From the NCBI RefSeq assembly GCF_028280385.1, contig NZ_JANQLX010000002.1, positions 185,726 through 249,725 of the forward strand: a stretch of DNA of 64,000 nt, read 5' to 3'. Source of the stretch: Allomuricauda sp. GTDB lineage: Bacteria; Bacteroidota; Bacteroidia; Flavobacteriales; Flavobacteriaceae. Below are positions 52,570 through 62,664 of the stretch, one piece after another. The position numbers and the translations under genes were made by a program. Below the pieces are notes generated by a model that saw only the letters and a list, made by a program, of their open reading frames with translations, did not search any database and was not told the DNA's origin. Every line of letters starts with the position of its first letter. The stretch's first letter is position 1.

Positions 52570-53700
52570 TTAAGAGTCTTTATCTGCTGAAATCGTCTCT
52601 AAAATGGTTTCATAGTGTTCGTCATTATATCCTTCAAACTTTTTCATGATAATCCCATTTTTATCGATTAGAAAAGACACCGGTAATGCCTGAACACTGT
52701 ACAATTTCACAATGCTATCATGCATTTTTCCTTTTGCTGAAAGGTTCGTCCAACGGATACTATCTTCTTTGGAGGCAGTTTCCCAAACCTTTTGATCCTT
52801 ATCGGTCGAAAAACTTACAATCTTCAGCGCATTGGGGATGGTTTCGAAATTTTCACTGAAAAATCTGTTTTCCACACGGCAAGGTTTGCAACCTCTGCTC
52901 CAAAAACTCAGGTAGACGTAATTACCCCCAAATGATGACAGTTTTATAAACTCACCATCCAATGTGATCCCTTCAAAATCAGCAATCTTATCCCCTTCTT
53001 TCAACTCCACTTCAATTCCACTGACATATTCCGCCAAAGCCAGGGCATCTGGTATGTTTGCATATTGGAGTTCCAGATTTGTTATTACCCCTTCCAAAGT
53101 ACTTTTGGGTATGAACTTTCTATTTCTATACAATAGGTCCAAGGTGAAATAGGAATTCGGGTTTTTGACAATGAAGTCTCTCATGAGCTCTTTGGACTTG
53201 GTAACATATTTATCATGTTTGGCCATGAGTTCCTTTTTGTGATGCTCATCAGCGAAAAGCTGGTTGGAAAGACTGTCCGAAATTTTCAAATACTTGGTGT
53301 CATATTCTCCTGTTAGCTCCCAAAGTCTATTTTTAAGATCTTGTTCTGGTCCACCCTGGACCTTTCTCTGAAAATAAAAATCGTCATATATCGATTCAAA
53401 GCTAATTTCATGGTTTTCAAGGATTAAGTCGGCATATTTGTTCTGATCCGGAACAATTAAAACACAGTGGGTGGGATGATCTATCTGACCTTTCATGGTG
53501 AATAGTTCTTTCACGACCATAGCAGAATCCATATTGGATTGTGTTTCCATATTGAACAAATAGATCTTTGTGTTGTTTGGAATACCCTTAATGCGCCCTG
53601 CTACTTCGTAACCTTCAGCTTCACCTTTTTTTTCGCAGCCAGCTACCACGGATAAAAGAACTGCAAATAAACTAGCAATGATAATTCTTTGATTTGTCAT
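52570..53700 (-). CDS. TlpA-like thiol-disulfide lipoprotein with DUF4369
   Basis: A 376-residue lipoprotein (lipobox VVAGC). A DUF4369-type beta domain (about 30-125, YEVAGRIKGIPNNTKIYLFN, shortened) is followed by a helical linker and a thioredoxin-like domain from about 235 (KIADFEGITLDGEFIKLSSF) with a CKPC redox pair in SFWSRGCKPCRVEN and a cis-Pro (ALPVSFLID). Probably keeps Cys of periplasmic proteins reduced. Single gene. Confidence 0.88.
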   Translation of the reverse strand: MTNQRIIIASLFAVLLSVVAGCEKKGEAEGYEVAGRIKGIPNNTKIYLFNMETQSNMDSAMVVKELFTMKGQIDHPTHCVLIVPDQNKYADLILENHEISFESIYDDFYFQRKVQGGPEQDLKNRLWELTGEYDTKYLKISDSLSNQLFADEHHKKELMAKHDKYVTKSKELMRDFIVKNPNSYFTLDLLYRNRKFIPKSTLEGVITNLELQYANIPDALALAEYVSGIEVELKEGDKIADFEGITLDGEFIKLSSFGGNYVYLSFWSRGCKPCRVENRFFSENFETIPNALKIVSFSTDKDQKVWETASKEDSIRWTNLSAKGKMHDSIVKLYSVQALPVSFLIDKNGIIMKKFEGYNDEHYETILETISADKDS

Positions 53701-54068
53701 TTCGCTTGGATCTGGTTAAAGACTTTTGTAAATATTCTTGGAATAGGGCGTTTATCTTGAGACATCAAAATCCGGCCATTCGTGATAAGGACTCCAAAAA
53801 ATGGGAATAGTTACATTGAACTATAGCAAATGTTCGTTTAGGGTGTATTTTGGAAGTAGCTGTTTACAGAAGTACAGAACTCATGGCCCATTAAATTGGA
53901 ACTTCAGCTACCCTACCCTTATTCTTTAAAATCCGTAAAAGACTGCTTTCCCTAACCCAAAGTTTGGACAAGGAGAATTTGATGAGGTGCGCTAATACAA
54001 CTCTATGGGGTTATGGAGGTTTATTTAACCGGAAATTCGCAGTTGCACTTGAACAATAGCTTAATCAA
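53701..54068. other. Non-coding stretch, nothing clear
   Basis: No gene with a start codon was found. A plus-strand frame without ATG from about 53895 to 54061 (LTQSLDKENLMRCANTTLWG) could be a remnant, but I do not recognise it. No strong terminator or operator is seen. Confidence 0.4.
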
Positions 54069-54815
54069 CTAAGTCTTTATTAGGAACAAGGTGGCTTTTA
54101 TTGATTTGGAACTATCTACATAATCACTGAAAACAAGTTCATACAATAAACCATTTTTGCTAAATCTTTTTTGAGTGAGACCAAATGTGTTGACCCTATA
54201 ATTTGAAACGTTTTCCGCTGTTTTAAAATCCAAATTAAAAATCAGAACCTCCCGATCTGCATCAATCAATCGAATATATATATCAACAGGATAGTTAGTT
54301 AAATCCCACTCCTTATCTAAGTTTCCGTTGTTAAGACTGAAAATTTTCTCTGATATTTTAGTTCGGTCAAAGAAACCAGAGACAGCTAATTGAACCCCTT
54401 CCCCAGGTTTTAGAGAGTCAATGTATGCACTAATCCTTGCTGAATCTTTAGTAATGAGACCAGTCTCTAGTAAAAATTTCAAATTCTCTGCAGCAATATC
54501 CGGATTACCAGTTTTAACTACCTCAAGAATCCTTGCAGCTTCTGCCTTTTGTTTTTCTAATTCTAAGGTAGCTTCATTTTTTTGCTCTTCGATACCCAAA
54601 GTTGCTTCGTTATTTATATATGCTACACCTGCGTTGCTCAATAACCCTATCACTGCGACTAAAACAGCAATATAAAGAGGGTCGTTCCATTTAACTTTTT
54701 TATTCTCATTTTCTTTAAGCCTTATTTCCCTCTCTCTAAAAGAACTTTCTTTTTCAAATTTTAGTTGCTCAAAATTAAGTTTCTGTTCTTCGATTATTTT
54801 TTCATTTTCGTCCAT
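54069..54815 (-). CDS. Hypothetical single-span membrane protein
   Basis: A 248-residue protein with a charged coiled coil (1-40, KLNFEQLKFEKESSFREREI), one membrane helix at about 47-66 (LYIAVLVAVIGLLSNAGVAYI), a second coiled coil (EKQKAEAARILEVVK), and a C-terminal beta domain (DIYIRLIDADREVLIF). It is single, with spacers of 165-368 bases on both sides. Function unknown. Confidence 0.65.
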   Translation of the reverse strand: MDENEKIIEEQKLNFEQLKFEKESSFREREIRLKENENKKVKWNDPLYIAVLVAVIGLLSNAGVAYINNEATLGIEEQKNEATLELEKQKAEAARILEVVKTGNPDIAAENLKFLLETGLITKDSARISAYIDSLKPGEGVQLAVSGFFDRTKISEKIFSLNNGNLDKEWDLTNYPVDIYIRLIDADREVLIFNLDFKTAENVSNYRVNTFGLTQKRFSKNGLLYELVFSDYVDSSKSIKATLFLIKT

Positions 54816-54990
54816 TTTGATTAATAGTTTGAATTATTTAAATACAAAAAATGACTCGTAAAATCAACAGTAGGAAAACCTTAGAAACTCTACAGTTTCC
54901 TATCTTTCAGGTGATTTTAAGCAGTTTATATTACCAAATTAGATTTGAAGCTTATACACAATCGGCTGCAGCAGTACTGGGTGCAATCTC

Positions 54991-55863
54991 TTAGGGGTCC
55001 TGGGTATTTCCACCACGGGCACCACCGGACACATCAAAGATGTTAACGCCTACACCAACGCCAAACCATCTTCTCCCCTGATAAATCCAATTTTGTCCTA
55101 GCTCCCTTGACAAATAATCAAAGCCTATAAACCCGCCCACCTGAACGGGGCCTATTTCTTTTATAATTCCAATAGTTGGAGTCAAAGCACCGGCGTTAGT
55201 GGCCGAAGTAACAATGCCATTGGAGGTTTCTTCGTCTACCGGCACCGATGTGATACTTATCCCAGTGTAAATATTGATTCCATGGAAGGAATTGAGTTTA
55301 ATACTTAGCCCAACCCCTGCATTAAAGTTGCCATTAAAATCAAATGGGATACCTTCATCATTACCCGGTCTAATCTTTATTGGAATTGTAGCAGTTCCAA
55401 ATTGTACATCAATAGCTGATTTTTTCTTGCTTACCCCTTTTTTAAAATCATCTATCGTTAAGTAGAAATACACACGTTCATTTTTCGTCTTTGCTGGAAC
55501 AGCCGCTACCGTAATATTTCCCAAGCCGTCTTTCTGTGCTGGTATCGCAGGAATGTTAATTGTTTTTTCTACCAATTGCTTGTTCCGCAGCACAAGCTTC
55601 TGATTGTTTTCCTCCCACCTCAAGAAATATATCACTACTTGATCGGTCTCGCTAAGTACTTTATCAATTCTGACCTCCCATCCTTTATTGGCCACAATAG
55701 TATTTAAAGGAGATATAGGCGTTCCATCAGTCTCGCATTCTGTTAATTCCATCCCATAATTTAGAACATATATTTTGTCACCTTCAAATTTGAAATTGTC
55801 CTGGGCATAAGTATGAATAATGCAAAAAAGGAATAAGCCAAGCTTTAATGAATGTGTTTTCAT
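54991..55863 (-). CDS. Hypothetical exported protein
   Basis: A 290-residue protein with a signal peptide (ending HTYAQ). The first half is beta-rich with an internal NIPAIPAQKDGLGNITVAAVPA repeat-like stretch; the second half (FNGNFNAGVGLSIKLNSFHG, GPVQVGGFIGFDYLSR, shortened) looks like a small barrel or membrane-associated beta sheet. No family recognised. Confidence 0.65.
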   Translation of the reverse strand: MKTHSLKLGLFLFCIIHTYAQDNFKFEGDKIYVLNYGMELTECETDGTPISPLNTIVANKGWEVRIDKVLSETDQVVIYFLRWEENNQKLVLRNKQLVEKTINIPAIPAQKDGLGNITVAAVPAKTKNERVYFYLTIDDFKKGVSKKKSAIDVQFGTATIPIKIRPGNDEGIPFDFNGNFNAGVGLSIKLNSFHGINIYTGISITSVPVDEETSNGIVTSATNAGALTPTIGIIKEIGPVQVGGFIGFDYLSRELGQNWIYQGRRWFGVGVGVNIFDVSGGARGGNTQDP

Positions 55864-56221
55864 AAAAACGAATGTTTGGTTATCTCAATTTTAATGATGT
55901 ACAAGCTATGTTTCAATACCCATTTCTAGGTATTTTGTAGGGAAAGTAAGTTCTAGGGAATCAATAATTCGGGGTGCAAATTATGGGGATTGATTAGAAG
56001 ATAAACTTCAAAACTTCTGAGGGTTTTACCCATTTGATTCACTTTTGCTCCCTAACCGATCGGGTAGTGAAAAAAGCATTCCATCAGCTTTTAAAAGAAG
56101 GTTTTTGGAAGAAATTTTTCGGATGCTACAATTTTTAATAAATGGGGGCATAAAAACTTTAGTTAGCACATAAATGCTAAGCACCTGCTAACATCCCCCT
56201 CCTGAAGTTGTAGCCCAGCAG
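55864..56221. other. Non-coding stretch, nothing clear
   Basis: No gene. It presumably holds the promoter of the hypothetical exported protein at its left side. A short imperfect repeat TTAGCACATAAATGCTAAGCA lies near 56160-56182 but I assign no role. Confidence 0.4.
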
Positions 56222-57637
56222 CTATATCAACCTTTTTGCTCTTGGCTTTAAGTCCGTAAGTTCAGATACTTTAATCGGACGGCCACTCTCAATACTTTTT
56301 CGCGCGGCAATCCCAATCAAAATGGACATGGCCCCGTCCCTTACCCCTGCTGCCCTATCAAAAGGATCTTTTGTATTGGGGCTCACAAATACTTTGTTAT
56401 GTAACCGCTTGTCACCACCTCCGTGCCCTCCTCGTTCATAGGGCACCTGAATGGTTTTATGTTGTTCCCATAACTTATGAAGAATAACAGGTTTGTAATC
56501 CGCTACTTTGTCTGCATCCATCCCTTGATGCATTTCAAGGGCGTGTAATTCTTCTTGACTTAACTTATCATTGGAATGATAAGGAATATCAAGCCAAGCT
56601 TCTATTCTTCCTTTGGTACCGTTGAAAGCCGCTCTCCAACCTTCAAAAGGCGAATATGTGGTCAGCGAATAGTTCACCACGGTATTGTTGGCATACCTAA
56701 TTTGTGCGGACATTTTATCGTAAATGTTGATTTCGTGTCTGAAAAGACAATTATCCCGCACGTAACCATCGTATTTTTCATTTTGCACGTATAGGTCCAT
56801 ATCCCTTTTACTCTTGGTAATGTCCCAGTAATACTCGCAGGTATTGGTATATTCACAATTTCGGCAATTTTGGCCTCTAAAATTGTTGGCGCTACCATAG
56901 TGTTCCAAGTCTCCATAGGCAAAAACCTCCATGGGATCGGAATCAATCCACCAGTTCAAAAGGTCGAAATGATGTGTGGATTTATGAACCCAGAGAGTGC
57001 CGCCAACCTGACGAAGCCCGTGCCACCTTCTAAAGTAGGAAGCTCCATGGTGGGTGTTCAAATACCAATGGAAATCTACCGATGTTATCTTTCCGATAGC
57101 CCCTTCCGACAACAATTCCTTTACTTTCGTGCTATAAGGGCTCCAGCGATAGTTGAAGCCTACAATGACCTTGTTTTTATATTTTCTTTCTGCATCAATG
57201 ATATCCTGACATTTGCTCTCATCAGTGGTCATGGGCTTTTCCGTCAGTACATCACAACCCAGTTCAAGACTCCTTATTATATATTCGTGATGTGTGGAGT
57301 CTGTTGTGGCAACAATTACAAGATCAGGGGTGTTTTCAACAATCATTTTATCGAAATCGGTATATGTGCCACATTGTACCCCCATGTATTTTTTGGCGTA
57401 CGATAATCGTCCTGGGTTGCTGTCGCAAAGTCCAACAAATTCCAAGGTGTCAGAATAGACATCCACTAATCTCTTGCCCCAAAAACTGGTACCTCTAACA
57501 CCGGTCCCAACCAAAGTCACTTTAAGCTTTCTTCCCAAAAATGAAAAGTTCAATTCAGATGCTTCAACCAAAGTGCCCGCTGCCAAGATGGAGACAGCTG
57601 ATAAAAATTTTCTTCGAGTCTGTGTTGTACCGTTCAT
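56222..57637 (-). CDS. Gfo/Idh/MocA-family oxidoreductase, Tat-exported
   Basis: A 471-residue NAD(P)-dependent sugar oxidoreductase. A twin-Arg signal (TRRKFLSAVSILAAG) starts the protein, consistent with export with bound cofactor. The Rossmann start is VTLVGTGVRG, followed by the family's TEKPMTTD (Lys catalytic). The C-terminal half has a Cys cluster (GQNCRNCEYTNTCEYY) that may bind metal. Together with the upstream DUF1080 and cytochrome/dehydrogenase genes on the same strand it suggests oxidation of glycosides to 3-keto forms. Substrate not determined. Confidence 0.88.
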   Translation of the reverse strand: MNGTTQTRRKFLSAVSILAAGTLVEASELNFSFLGRKLKVTLVGTGVRGTSFWGKRLVDVYSDTLEFVGLCDSNPGRLSYAKKYMGVQCGTYTDFDKMIVENTPDLVIVATTDSTHHEYIIRSLELGCDVLTEKPMTTDESKCQDIIDAERKYKNKVIVGFNYRWSPYSTKVKELLSEGAIGKITSVDFHWYLNTHHGASYFRRWHGLRQVGGTLWVHKSTHHFDLLNWWIDSDPMEVFAYGDLEHYGSANNFRGQNCRNCEYTNTCEYYWDITKSKRDMDLYVQNEKYDGYVRDNCLFRHEINIYDKMSAQIRYANNTVVNYSLTTYSPFEGWRAAFNGTKGRIEAWLDIPYHSNDKLSQEELHALEMHQGMDADKVADYKPVILHKLWEQHKTIQVPYERGGHGGGDKRLHNKVFVSPNTKDPFDRAAGVRDGAMSILIGIAARKSIESGRPIKVSELTDLKPRAKRLI

Positions 57638-57781
57638 TTTAAAACAAGCCTAAAGTGATTATTTCTTGAAGATAGCATATTCCCGCGCAAACTTCCTAAA
57701 TCCTTTTCTGCTGCGGTACTTTTTAATCACTTAAGGTAGTTAGAGCCCAGTCATTTCATAATTCCAAAAGAAAATGAAGCC

Positions 57782-59293
57782 CTATTGCTCAGGTACAAGG
57801 CGTATTAGTCTGCCCGGCCCCTCAACCACAATGTACAGATATCCATCTGTACCCATTTGTGCGTCACGTACCCGGCCTATACCTTCCAAAAGCTGTTCAT
57901 GGCCAACCACCTCGTTTCCGTTCATGACCAAACGATGGAGGTATTCAAATTTTAGTGAACTTACAAAGAGGTCATTTTTCCAATTTCCATAAAAATCGCT
58001 GGACACAAAGGTCATTCCGCAAGGCGCAATGGAAGGAGTCCAGTAATATACGGGCTGTTCCATGCCATCCAATTCTGTAAGGTCCGTAAATGTGGTGCCA
58101 TCGTAATTGATGCCGTACGAAATAACTGGCCAACCATTGTTGTCACCCGCTTCCAAAATATTGATTTCATCCCCACCCTGGGGTCCATGCTCGCCCTCCC
58201 AAAGCGCACCTGTTTCAGGATGTAGCGTCATTCCCTGGGGATTACGGGTACCGTAGGTAAAAATGGAAGTAATTGCTCCTGGGGTGTTATAAAAAGGATT
58301 GTCTGTTGGAATTTGACCATCGTCATGGACACGGTGTATTTTTCCATGGGCATTGTCCAATTCCTGCGGGTAAGCATCCCTGTTCCCACGATCGCCCACG
58401 GAAACATAGAGGTAGCCATTGTTATCAAACACCAATCTAGAACCAAAGTGATGCCCACTATTGAGGTATGGCAGTGCTGTAAATATATTCTCCACATCAA
58501 CCAGGTTATTTCCATCTAATCTACCCCTTGCCACTGCGGTGGTACGCTGGGATGCATTGTCCGGGTTAATACGGGAATAGGACAGATATACCAAGCCATT
58601 GCTCTCAAAATCGGGATGTATGAGCACATCCAACAATCCGCCCTGCCCTTGTGAGGACACTGACGGAACACCGGAAACTTCAGACATTTGTTTATCAGTA
58701 TTTATCAAATATAGTCCTCCCCCACGCTCGGTCACCAAAATTTCACCTGTTGGCAATTGTTCTATGCCCCAAGGTATACCAGGAATGTCATCGGTAATGG
58801 TCTCCACGCGGAAAGTAAGGTCATCGGAGGTAATCAAGCCAGATAAATCTGGGTTCTCCTCCTCCAACATCGCTTTGGTCTTTCCTTCGATTTCGGTAAG
58901 GATATAATTGGTCAGGTCTTCGATTTCCTGTACACTTAAAGCTGAACCATAGGCTGGCATTCCATTGTCTGCATACCCATCGGTTATGGATTGTATAACA
59001 TCCTCCTGTGAATTCCCGTAGGTCCAATCACGCTCCACAAAGGAGCCTAGGTCTTGTCCGTGGCAACCACCACAGTTGTTTCTATACATAAGGGCAGCAT
59101 CTCCCAGTTCCACAATTTCATCGTCCGTCAAATTTTCTTCTTCAGGCGTAACAGGTTCCAGCGAATTGTTACAGCCCAACAGTATGGACAACAGCAACAA
59201 GCAGCCAATTTTTGTGGTTGCCCTTAAACTTATGTAGGTATTATTAAATCCAAAATTTGTCTTGGAAATCTGATGTGGGGTGATCGGGGCCAT
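57782..59293 (-). CDS. PQQ-dependent sugar dehydrogenase-like protein with cytochrome c domain
   Basis: A 503-residue lipoprotein (lipobox ILLGC at about residue 40). An N-terminal cytochrome c domain has the heme site CGGCH (NNCGGCHGQDLG) and an axial Met region (NGMPAYGSAL). From about 160 a GSDH-type beta-propeller follows (IPWGIEQLPTGEILVTERGG, shortened; GHHFGSRLVFDNNGYLYVSVGDRG, shortened; EGEHGPQGGDEIN). Electrons from sugar oxidation would pass to the heme and then to the respiratory chain. Confidence 0.88.
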   Translation of the reverse strand: MAPITPHQISKTNFGFNNTYISLRATTKIGCLLLLSILLGCNNSLEPVTPEEENLTDDEIVELGDAALMYRNNCGGCHGQDLGSFVERDWTYGNSQEDVIQSITDGYADNGMPAYGSALSVQEIEDLTNYILTEIEGKTKAMLEEENPDLSGLITSDDLTFRVETITDDIPGIPWGIEQLPTGEILVTERGGGLYLINTDKQMSEVSGVPSVSSQGQGGLLDVLIHPDFESNGLVYLSYSRINPDNASQRTTAVARGRLDGNNLVDVENIFTALPYLNSGHHFGSRLVFDNNGYLYVSVGDRGNRDAYPQELDNAHGKIHRVHDDGQIPTDNPFYNTPGAITSIFTYGTRNPQGMTLHPETGALWEGEHGPQGGDEINILEAGDNNGWPVISYGINYDGTTFTDLTELDGMEQPVYYWTPSIAPCGMTFVSSDFYGNWKNDLFVSSLKFEYLHRLVMNGNEVVGHEQLLEGIGRVRDAQMGTDGYLYIVVEGPGRLIRLVPEQ

Positions 59294-59436
59294 AATTATC
59301 CAATTTAAACAGGTGATTAAAATCCTTAGCTTAAATTACCAAAAAGACAGGATAAATTTATAGTGTCCTAGTAATTAGTGCATTAACGTTACATTATATG
59401 TAACGTTGGCAATTGGAATAAAGTATTTTCCAGCTA

Positions 59437-60210
59437 TTAAAGCTCTCGGATTTTCATGTTCCGGAACCACGACTCAAAATACCAGTTTTGAAGCGCAATC
59501 TTCCCATGGGTGGCTTTACCAAAACCGGGGGCATCTTTAAACCCTGAGCTTTTAATTTTATTTCTCCAATCCGGGGAAGTCAAATCTTCTTCGGCGGTAA
59601 GTTTTCCATTGAGATAGAATTGTATTTTCCCCGCTTGCTGAACAATTCGGGCCGTATTCCATTGCCCAGTGGGCTTTGCTTCCACTTTATTGATTTGGGG
59701 TGACAGGCCCCACAGACAACCCGGCCGTTTCAAAGGGGTTTTGGTATCCATATGTTCGGGCTCCAACAGTTGGTATTCCGGTCCTGTCTGGTAAGTAGCG
59801 GTATATTCAGGTAACTCCTGAACATTGATGAAAACACCCCCGTTTCCTCTAAGTGCCATCTGCCAATCAAACACCAATTCGTAGTTTTCAAATGCCTTAT
59901 CGGTCACCAAATCCCCGAATACTTTGGATTCATCGGTGGCATTGCAAAACAGTGTACCATTTCGTACTTCCCATGCCGAGAATTGGGTGGAGTCGGGTTT
60001 ATTGTATAGATGCCATCCTTCAAGAGTTTCACCGTCAAAAAGCAGTTCCCAGCCCTGCTCTTTTTCAATATCCAACAATTGATTGTGGACCTGATTTTTA
60101 ATGGCCAGTTCCTTGGTGCGCAATACCTCGAATTTCTTTTTCTCCTTCTTTTTACAAGAGACCCCGGTAAGCAATGTCATCAATAGAATAAAAAGGGAAA
60201 ATCGCGTCAT
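59437..60210 (-). CDS. DUF1080 (3-keto-disaccharide hydrolase) lipoprotein
   Basis: A 257-residue protein with lipobox LLTGVSC. The DUF1080 fold is clear from GWELLFDGETLEGWHLYN, FGDLVTDKAFENYELVFDW and GNGGVFINVQEL, and the late KIALQNWYFESWFRNMKIREL (shortened) end. The family, now called 3-keto-disaccharide hydrolase, splits 3-keto-glycosides. First gene of the minus-strand group with the PQQ/cytochrome and Gfo/Idh genes. Confidence 0.88.
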   Translation of the reverse strand: MTRFSLFILLMTLLTGVSCKKKEKKKFEVLRTKELAIKNQVHNQLLDIEKEQGWELLFDGETLEGWHLYNKPDSTQFSAWEVRNGTLFCNATDESKVFGDLVTDKAFENYELVFDWQMALRGNGGVFINVQELPEYTATYQTGPEYQLLEPEHMDTKTPLKRPGCLWGLSPQINKVEAKPTGQWNTARIVQQAGKIQFYLNGKLTAEEDLTSPDWRNKIKSSGFKDAPGFGKATHGKIALQNWYFESWFRNMKIREL

Positions 60211-60325
60211 TTGTTCTAGATATATTGGCAGTCAGTCGGTACTTAGGGTAAGACCTTAATTCTTTATTTTACAATATTGTCCAAATCCTTTGGCCGGTCT
60301 AAAATAGCAATAAACTTCGGGAACC

Positions 60326-62566
60326 CTACCAATTGAACCAATGGGTGAATTTTAGGGTAAGCGACCAGTTTTTGCCTACATTGGGATCTAGCAACTGGGT
60401 ATTGGTATATACCAAAAACAAGTCCGAGGCCGGTTTATACCGCCACTGGAAACGGGAGTTTAAGTTAAAATTCCTGGATTGCTCATTGTATTGGAAAAGG
60501 GTTGCAAAAAATACCGTATTGGTAAACGTAATATCCACTTCGGACCCGATTAGCCAAAACTCCGTATCGTTCCAAGGGGCAGGTAGACTTATGTGGTTAT
60601 AGCTCAGGTTCGCGTTGAGACTTACATAGGGTTGAAAACGATAGCCCAGATTCCCATTGAGGTTGATTCGCCGGCCATCCAGATAATACCCGCCGTAATA
60701 GCCCCCAGCGGTATAGGTAAACATGCTCTGCGGCTTGGAAGCATAATCCAACCGCACCCCGCTCCAACGATGTTTGGTTCCCGTGGCCAACGAATCCTTG
60801 CCTGATCGGGTGGGGTCAAAAGGTTCCAATAGCTCTACATACTCATCCACGTAGCCCACCTCAAAACTGCTGCGGTTTCGGAAACTCAACAGGTATTCCA
60901 ACTCGGTAAAATTATCCGTGCGCTCCCATTTTTGGTTCAGAAAATGGCTGCTGTTGATTTTGGGACCGTGACTCACCAACTTCCCTTCTTCCTTCTTCGG
61001 AAAAAAAGTATGCCCCACAAAGGCATTCAGGTTTATAAAATCTTTTCGGGGAACAAAACCAACTTCAGCGGTATAACGCGCCCCAACGGATTGCTGCTGC
61101 ACGCCCCAGTTCCAAATACGGCTCTTGTATTCCAAATTGGCAGCTTGGGTTATCCCGTTTCCATTGACGCGGCCGGGCGCGAAAGATTTCAACACGAAGG
61201 CCTTTCCAGTCCATAGGTTATTGGAGGATGCCAGGTTATATTCTACCCCCAAATTCCGATTGAACCTGGGAAACACCGTCCGTAGCGAATCTGTTTCCTG
61301 CGGATAACGCAGGGATTCCTTGTTCACCAATAACAATCCAAGACTTGATCTACTGAACATTTTACGCTGTAGGGAAAGCACCGCAAAATTCTGACTGGGC
61401 AAACCAGTCTCAGCAATACTGGCTGTCTGCATGTCCATTACTCCCAACCGCCAATTCTCATTCAGGTTTCCGCTGAGCCTAGCGCCTGCCCGGATGGGGA
61501 CGCCCAAACCAATACGCCTAGAAAAAAATGGTCGGATGGTGGAATATCCGAAATTGGCAAAGAGATCGGCATTTTCAAGGAAAAATTGTCGTCGCTCCGG
61601 AAAAAACAACTCAAATCGGTCCAAGTTGGTAACTTGGCGGTCCACTTCCACTTGGGAGAAGTCCGGATTCACGGTCAAGTCCAGATTCAATGATGAACTA
61701 AGACTGATCTTTACATCGCCCCCTACCCTTTTTTCAAATTCTTCCGACTCGTCAAAATCCCGGACCACTTCTCCCAATACATAGGGAATTACCGAAAAGT
61801 TGGTTTTGGGTGCTGGTGGTGGTTTGTCCCAGACCAAAACGCCAGTGTAGGCCAAAGAGGCCGTAGGAAACTGTCGGGGTATGGGTGTCCAGCTGGATTT
61901 TTCACTGGATTTTAGGTCCAACCTACTAAAATTAATGCCCCATTCCGTTACCCCATCCTCATATCTTATGGATTTAAAGGGAATGGCCATTTCCACCACC
62001 CATTTATCAGGATCTTGTTTCACTTTGGAGATCCATTTGGTATCCCAGTTCAAATCCACACGACCGCCGTTGAACATAGTGCCATCCCACTGGGCCCCCG
62101 CTGCATTGGACCCAAAAGAAAAACCAGTGGTCTGGTTGTTGAAGGGATCCATAAACAGCAAAAAATTGTCGTTTTTTCCGAATGAAAAATCACGTCTAAG
62201 GGATTCCACAAAATATTGGCCATGAACACTGTTGAAGAAAGTGGCCGCTAGGTAAATGTTCTTATCGTCATACGTCATCCGAATCTCAGAAGGCTCGTTG
62301 GCTTTTCCCGTGTCCATGGGGAGTACCATAAAGAAATCCTTGGCCACATCCGCCACCAACCATGCCTCCTCATCCACTACCCCATCAATAGCAATGGGCT
62401 GTGTTGTTTTTCGGATATGGTAGCGAAAATCCGCATTCTTTTTCTGGGCATTGGTATGAAATGCTCCTAGTCCCATGACCAAAAAAAGTATGCCTAAATC
62501 CCGTGGAAAGTTGATAGTGCTCTTGAATCCCATGCTAAACGGACGGGAAAATAGGGATTTGGACAA
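60326..62566 (-). CDS. DUF5916 outer-membrane protein with CBM9-like domain
   Basis: A 746-residue exported protein. After the N-terminal signal comes a carbohydrate-binding family-9-like domain (TTQPIAIDGVVDEEAWLVAD, about 55-235), followed by the DUF5916 region predicted to be a beta-barrel (NPDFSQVEVDRQVTNLDRF, FELFFPERRQFFLENADLF) ending with Trp (THWFNW). Often found near TonB systems and sugar enzymes. Function unknown; likely surface. Confidence 0.88.
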   Translation of the reverse strand: MSKSLFSRPFSMGFKSTINFPRDLGILFLVMGLGAFHTNAQKKNADFRYHIRKTTQPIAIDGVVDEEAWLVADVAKDFFMVLPMDTGKANEPSEIRMTYDDKNIYLAATFFNSVHGQYFVESLRRDFSFGKNDNFLLFMDPFNNQTTGFSFGSNAAGAQWDGTMFNGGRVDLNWDTKWISKVKQDPDKWVVEMAIPFKSIRYEDGVTEWGINFSRLDLKSSEKSSWTPIPRQFPTASLAYTGVLVWDKPPPAPKTNFSVIPYVLGEVVRDFDESEEFEKRVGGDVKISLSSSLNLDLTVNPDFSQVEVDRQVTNLDRFELFFPERRQFFLENADLFANFGYSTIRPFFSRRIGLGVPIRAGARLSGNLNENWRLGVMDMQTASIAETGLPSQNFAVLSLQRKMFSRSSLGLLLVNKESLRYPQETDSLRTVFPRFNRNLGVEYNLASSNNLWTGKAFVLKSFAPGRVNGNGITQAANLEYKSRIWNWGVQQQSVGARYTAEVGFVPRKDFINLNAFVGHTFFPKKEEGKLVSHGPKINSSHFLNQKWERTDNFTELEYLLSFRNRSSFEVGYVDEYVELLEPFDPTRSGKDSLATGTKHRWSGVRLDYASKPQSMFTYTAGGYYGGYYLDGRRINLNGNLGYRFQPYVSLNANLSYNHISLPAPWNDTEFWLIGSEVDITFTNTVFFATLFQYNEQSRNFNLNSRFQWRYKPASDLFLVYTNTQLLDPNVGKNWSLTLKFTHWFNW

Positions 62567-62664
62567 CTAATCCCATCGCTTTTTATCTGAACGACATTGC
62601 TGTACATCTAAAGGGCAAAAGAGTGGCCTTCGTTTGTGATGAAATACTAAAACACAGCGGGTAA

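Noticed and set aside
53895..54061. Plus-strand frame in the gap before 54069
   Set aside because: No start codon and no recognisable similarity; could be a remnant, but evidence is too weak to call a gene.
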